Source: Streptomyces colonosanans (GTDB lineage Bacteria; Actinomycetota; Actinomycetes; Streptomycetales; Streptomycetaceae). From it: 64,000 bases of DNA. The translations under genes were made by a program, and so were the position numbers. Shown here piece by piece: positions 61,153 through 64,000 of this stretch. The notes under the pieces are model-generated. The model made no database searches and was not told the DNA's origin. It was given only the letters and a program-made list of their open reading frames with translations. The stretch covers positions 1 through 64,000 of the forward strand of contig NZ_MLYP01000030.1 of NCBI RefSeq assembly GCF_001866645.1. The letters are read 5' to 3'. Each line of letters opens with the position of its first letter. The first letter of the stretch is position 1.

Positions 61153-62240
61153 CGGCGCCACCGCAGAGTGCCGTCGACGGCGCCGGCGTCGGACGCCGCG
61201 CGCAGCACGGCCAGCCGGGTGAAGCGTCGCTCGAAGTCCTCCCGGGTCAGCCCGTATTTCCGGTAGGCGTCGGCGAGTTCGAGCGCGCCCTGCTTCACCG
61301 TCCACTCGCAGTCGAAGCCGGGCACCGCGGCGCGGAACCGGGAGAAGTCCACCCGGTACGACCGCGGATCGGCACCGGTCTCCCCGGTGATCACCACCCG
61401 TGAGCCGGATACCGCCTCGGCGACCTGCTCGGCGATCTCGGCGACCGTGACGTTGTTGAACTCGCTGCCGATGTTGAACGCCCGGTCGTGCACCGCTTCC
61501 CGCGGCGCGGTCAGCGCGGCCGCGAACGCCCGTGCGATGTCGGCTGCGTGCACCAGCGGGCGCCAGGGGGTGCCGTCGGAGAGCACCAGCACCTCGCCGG
61601 ACAGGAGCGCGTGGCCCACCAGGTTGTTCAGCACGATGTCGGCGCGCAGCCGCGGTGAGTAGCCGAAGGCGGTGGCGTTGCGCATGAACACCGGGCTGAA
61701 GTCGCCGTCGGCCAGCGCGTGCAGGTCGTCCTCCACCCGCACCTTGGACTCCGCGTACGGCGTCACCGGGCGCAGCGGGGCGTCCTCGGTGACCAGGTTG
61801 TCGCCGCCGGCGGCGCCGTAGACCGAGCAGGTCGACGCGTACAGGAAGCGCCGCGCTCCGGCGTCGCGGGCCAGCCGAGCCAGCCGCACGGACGCGTGGT
61901 GGTTGATGTCGTAGGTGAGCTCCGGCGCCAGCGATCCCAACGGGTCGTTGGACAGCGCGGCCAGGTGGATCACGGCGTCCACCCCGGCCACGTGTTCGGC
62001 CGTGACGTCACGCAGGTCCAGCCTTCCCCGAGTTCTCGGCTCCTCCCCCAGCCTTCGGCCGGGAGGGGCCCCCAGAGCAGGGGATACCCCAATCCCCGGC
62101 GGGTCCGCGGGCGGCGGGCCCAGCACGCAGTCGGCGAACAGGCCGGCGTCAAGACCGACGACCTCGTGCCCGGCGGCCGTGAGTACTGGGGCCATCACGG
62201 TGCCCAGGTAGCCCTGGTGACCGGTCAGCAGTACGCGCAA
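61149..62240 (-). CDS. NAD-dependent sugar epimerase/dehydratase with repeat insertion
   Basis: The 363-residue SDR has the dinucleotide site LLTGHQGYLGTVMAP, VIHLAALSNDPLG, a Ser-Thr motif YASTCSVYG and the catalytic TPYAESK. It acts on a nucleotide sugar. Between VLGPPPADP (about 47) and LDLRDVT (about 74) it holds about 25 extra residues (GVSPALGAPPGRRLGEEP) that match a dispersed repeat at DNA level (62030-62100) and are out of keeping with the family. Coupled by ATGA to the DUF4910 gene. Confidence 0.85.
   Translation of the reverse strand: MRVLLTGHQGYLGTVMAPVLTAAGHEVVGLDAGLFADCVLGPPPADPPGIGVSPALGAPPGRRLGEEPRTRGRLDLRDVTAEHVAGVDAVIHLAALSNDPLGSLAPELTYDINHHASVRLARLARDAGARRFLYASTCSVYGAAGGDNLVTEDAPLRPVTPYAESKVRVEDDLHALADGDFSPVFMRNATAFGYSPRLRADIVLNNLVGHALLSGEVLVLSDGTPWRPLVHAADIARAFAAALTAPREAVHDRAFNIGSEFNNVTVAEIAEQVAEAVSGSRVVITGETGADPRSYRVDFSRFRAAVPGFDCEWTVKQGALELADAYRKYGLTREDFERRFTRLAVLRAASDAGAVDGTLRWRR
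62030..62100. repeat. Dispersed GC-rich palindromic sequence inside the epimerase gene
   Basis: cctcccccagccttcggccg followed by ggaggggcccccagagcagg has the form of a common Streptomyces intergenic palindrome. The inserted length keeps the reading frame. Confidence 0.65.
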
Positions 62241-62243
62241 GGT

Positions 62244-62891
62244 TCATTCCCCCAGATCGAGAGTGAGTTTGGTGACGGCGAACGCCTCGGCGTAGCGCGC
62301 GTGGCATTCGATGCCGCGGATCCGCGCCAGCCCTAGGAACGCCTCCCGGTCGTACCAGGGCCGGTGCCGTTGCGAGGGGTAGTGCTGCTGCAGAAGCCGC
62401 ACCTTTTGTTCGGCGATCTCCGGCGACAGCGGCTGGTACGCCGACGGACGGCCGAGATCGCCGTCCCACTTGACGATCTCGTAGCCGAGCACGAGGTGGT
62501 CGCGGAATGCGGTGGGTACCAGCTGCGCCAGGCCGCGGTGATCCTGGTGCGCGTCATCGGTACGCGGGGCCAGCACGAGATCCGGCTCGGTCCCCGCGCG
62601 CAGCTCCTCGACCGCGGCCTTGGCCTCTTCCCACTGCGCGGGCAGCCGGCCGTCCGGCAGCTTGAGCACGGTCAGGCGCAGTTCGGCGCGCGGGCAGAAG
62701 GCGGCGAGCGCGGCCTGCTCCTCCTGCTCCCGCTCGCTGCCACCGCCGGAGAGCACCAGCGCGTCGATGCGCATGCCCGGCCGCGCCAGGCACAGCGTCA
62801 GCAGCGTGCCGCCGGCGCCGATGGCGATGTCGTCGCAGTGCGCGCCCACCGCGACGATCCGGTCCAGGCGCCCGGCCCCGAGCCGGATCAC
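62244..62891 (-). CDS. PIG-L family deacetylase
   Basis: GTG at 62891 overlaps the stop of the cytidylyltransferase gene (GTGA). The 215-residue protein has the LmbE/PIG-L motifs AVGAHCDDIAIGAGG (a variant of PHPDD) and TDDAHQDHRGLAQL (HxDH), which bind zinc. Members remove acetyl groups from N-acetyl-amino sugars or related substrates. Here it probably prepares an amino sugar for amide formation. Stops four bases before the epimerase start. Confidence 0.88.
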   Translation of the reverse strand: MIRLGAGRLDRIVAVGAHCDDIAIGAGGTLLTLCLARPGMRIDALVLSGGGSEREQEEQAALAAFCPRAELRLTVLKLPDGRLPAQWEEAKAAVEELRAGTEPDLVLAPRTDDAHQDHRGLAQLVPTAFRDHLVLGYEIVKWDGDLGRPSAYQPLSPEIAEQKVRLLQQHYPSQRHRPWYDREAFLGLARIRGIECHARYAEAFAVTKLTLDLGE

Positions 62892-63715
62892 GCCCTCGCT
62901 CCGGCGCCGGCCCTGCTGCCGGTCGCGCCGGCCCCCGCGCCGCCTTGTTCCCACACGGCCCACGGGCGCTCGCCCCGGGCGTAGGCGGCGTCGAGCGCGG
63001 CCCGCTCCTTCACGGTGTCGGTCGGCTTCCAGAAGCCGCGGTGCTGATGCGCCACCAATCGCCCGCGCTTGGCCAGTTGGGCACATCCGTCAGCGACCAG
63101 GTCACCGTTCTCCGGGATGTGGTCGAAGACCTCCTGGCGGAGCACGAAGTAGCCGCCGTTCTCCCACAGCGGCAGTTCGCTCACCGCGGTGATGCCCCCC
63201 ACCAGGCCGTCCTCGCCCAGCTCCACGCAGTGGAACGAGGACTGCGGCGGCACCACCATCATCGACGCACCGGCGTCACGCCGGGCGAACCGGTCGATCA
63301 TCTCCGGCAGCGGGGCGTCGGTGAGCACGTCGGCGTAGTTGGCGAGGAACATCTCGTCGCCGTCCAGGTGATGCCGCACCCGGCGCAATCGCTCCCCGAT
63401 CGGTGACTCGATGCCGGTCTGCACGAACGTGATCGTCCAGGAGGCGATGTCGGTGGACAGCAGCTCGGTCTGCCCGCCTCGCAGCACGAAGTCGTTGGAC
63501 GTCGTCTCCTCGTAGTTGAGGAAGAAGTTCTTGATGTGGTGAGCCCCGTACCCGAGACACAGGATGAACTCCGTGTGCCCGAAGTACGCGTAGTAGCGCA
63601 TGACATGCCAGATCAGCGGCCGCGGGCCGACCATCGCCATCGGCTTGGGCATGTCGTCGGAGGCTCCGCTGCGCATACGCAGCCCATAGCCGCCGCAGAA
63701 CAGTACGACCTTCAT
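62888..63715 (-). CDS. Glucose-1-phosphate cytidylyltransferase-like (RfbF type)
   Basis: ATG at 63715 (MKVVLFCGGYGLRMRSGASD) overlaps the methyltransferase stop. The 275-residue nucleotidyltransferase has KPMAMVGPRPLIWHVMRYYA and FILCLGYGAHHIKNFF, as in RfbF, then NYADVLTDAPLPEMID and HRGFWKPTDTVKERAALDAA. It would make a CDP-hexose, usually CDP-glucose, the entry to 3,6-dideoxy- and branched sugars. The last 20 residues are Gly/Ala/Arg rich. Confidence 0.9.
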   Translation of the reverse strand: MKVVLFCGGYGLRMRSGASDDMPKPMAMVGPRPLIWHVMRYYAYFGHTEFILCLGYGAHHIKNFFLNYEETTSNDFVLRGGQTELLSTDIASWTITFVQTGIESPIGERLRRVRHHLDGDEMFLANYADVLTDAPLPEMIDRFARRDAGASMMVVPPQSSFHCVELGEDGLVGGITAVSELPLWENGGYFVLRQEVFDHIPENGDLVADGCAQLAKRGRLVAHQHRGFWKPTDTVKERAALDAAYARGERPWAVWEQGGAGAGATGSRAGAGARA

Positions 63716-64000
63716 GACTTGACCTCGACAATGCTCAGTTCCGGGACGGGAAAGACCAGCCGGCCGCCCCAGGCGTGTACGAAGGACAGCTGCTCGACCA
63801 GCTCGGCCCGCAGGTTCCACGGGAGGACGAGGACGTAGTCCGGTCTGTCGGCGGCTATCTGCGCGGGCGGCAGGATCGGGATGCGGGTCCCCGGGGTGAA
63901 CCTGCCGTGCTTGTAGGGGTTGCGGTCGACCGTGTACGGAAGCAGGTCGGGGCGGATGCCGCAGTGGTTGAGCAGGGTGTTGCCCTTGCCCGGGGCGCCG
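63712..64000 (-). CDS. Sugar C-methyltransferase, C-terminal part
   Basis: The gene runs off the right edge; only the last 95 codons are seen. GKGNTLLNHCGIRPDLLPYT, VDRNPYKHGRFTPGTRIPIL and RPDYVLVLPWNLRAELVEQL match the C-terminal domain of SAM-dependent C-methyltransferases that act on 4-keto-deoxysugar nucleotides. It is upstream of the cytidylyltransferase in the same coupled operon and suggests a branched, C-methylated sugar. Confidence 0.85.
   Translation of the reverse strand, partial: GAPGKGNTLLNHCGIRPDLLPYTVDRNPYKHGRFTPGTRIPILPPAQIAADRPDYVLVLPWNLRAELVEQLSFVHAWGGRLVFPVPELSIVEVKS

Noticed and set aside
1..64000. tRNA or rRNA genes
   Set aside because: No cloverleaf with TTCRANNC-type T arm and matching acceptor was found. 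The one ttcgaatc hit (near 22870) lies inside the Nudix gene.
1..64000. CRISPR arrays
   Set aside because: The repeats seen (27470-27547, 42725-42784, 55015-55170) are short, tandem or palindromic without regular unique spacers, and no cas gene is present.

Overview
The window is chromosomal DNA from a high-GC actinomycete, almost certainly a Streptomyces. The evidence is codon use with G or C at nearly every third position, frequent GTG starts, Tat and lipoprotein signals, a gas-vesicle cluster in the gvpOAFGYZJLSK order known from streptomycetes, a STAS-ANTAR regulator, a tandem TerD protein and GC-rich dispersed palindromes.

Layout. 1-9.1 kb (minus strand): a galactoside/arabinogalactan-type module with a sugar-binding lipoprotein, a double ABC ATPase, a permease, a broken GH27 remnant, a secreted GH2 enzyme with two discoidin-like domains, and a GH35 beta-galactosidase running off the left edge. 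9.7-12.3 kb: a graveyard with a secreted S8 peptidase start cut by an IS5-family element, an N-truncated FMN-binding protein, and IS630 and IS5 scraps. 12.4-27.2 kb: ordinary core-like genes. These are a TerD tandem protein, an HpnB-like glycosyltransferase, a racemase, membrane proteins, a deaminase pair beside a dead LysR gene, lnt, a Nudix hydrolase, and a 3-hydroxybutyrate module (bdhA, GAF-PucR regulator, MHS transporter).

27.5-37.3 kb looks like a decayed accessory island. A tightly overlapping minus-strand operon encodes a chimeric PIMT/FxLD-type methyltransferase remnant, a GT2, a GFA protein, a 43-residue coupled ORF, a methyltransferase-ASCH-Nudix fusion and a second Nudix protein. 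It is followed by an APH(6)-like kinase, an ISAs1 element without target duplication, an integrase-like scrap and half of a DHA2-type MFS gene. Short GTGCTGACT repeats sit at the left margin. 37.5-45.2 kb mixes intact genes (lipid kinase, photolyase, M43 metalloprotease) with long degenerate stretches (truncated GlxA regulator, P-type ATPase remnant).

45.4-50.6 kb is a complete gas-vesicle operon. 50.7-54.3 kb holds an HTH regulator, a STAS-ANTAR protein, small membrane proteins and a PAP2 phosphatase. 54.3-64 kb (minus strand) is a glycan-assembly cluster with nearly every stop overlapping the next start: C-methyltransferase (partial), hexose-1-phosphate cytidylyltransferase, PIG-L deacetylase, NAD-dependent epimerase, DUF4910 peptidase-like protein, flippase, GT2, pyruvyltransferase, RmlC-like epimerase and a class III aminotransferase. 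It suggests export of a CDP-sugar-derived, probably C-methylated and pyruvylated surface or extracellular glycan. Two of its genes carry in-frame insertions of dispersed GC-rich repeats.

All assignments were made by reading motifs. No database search was run.
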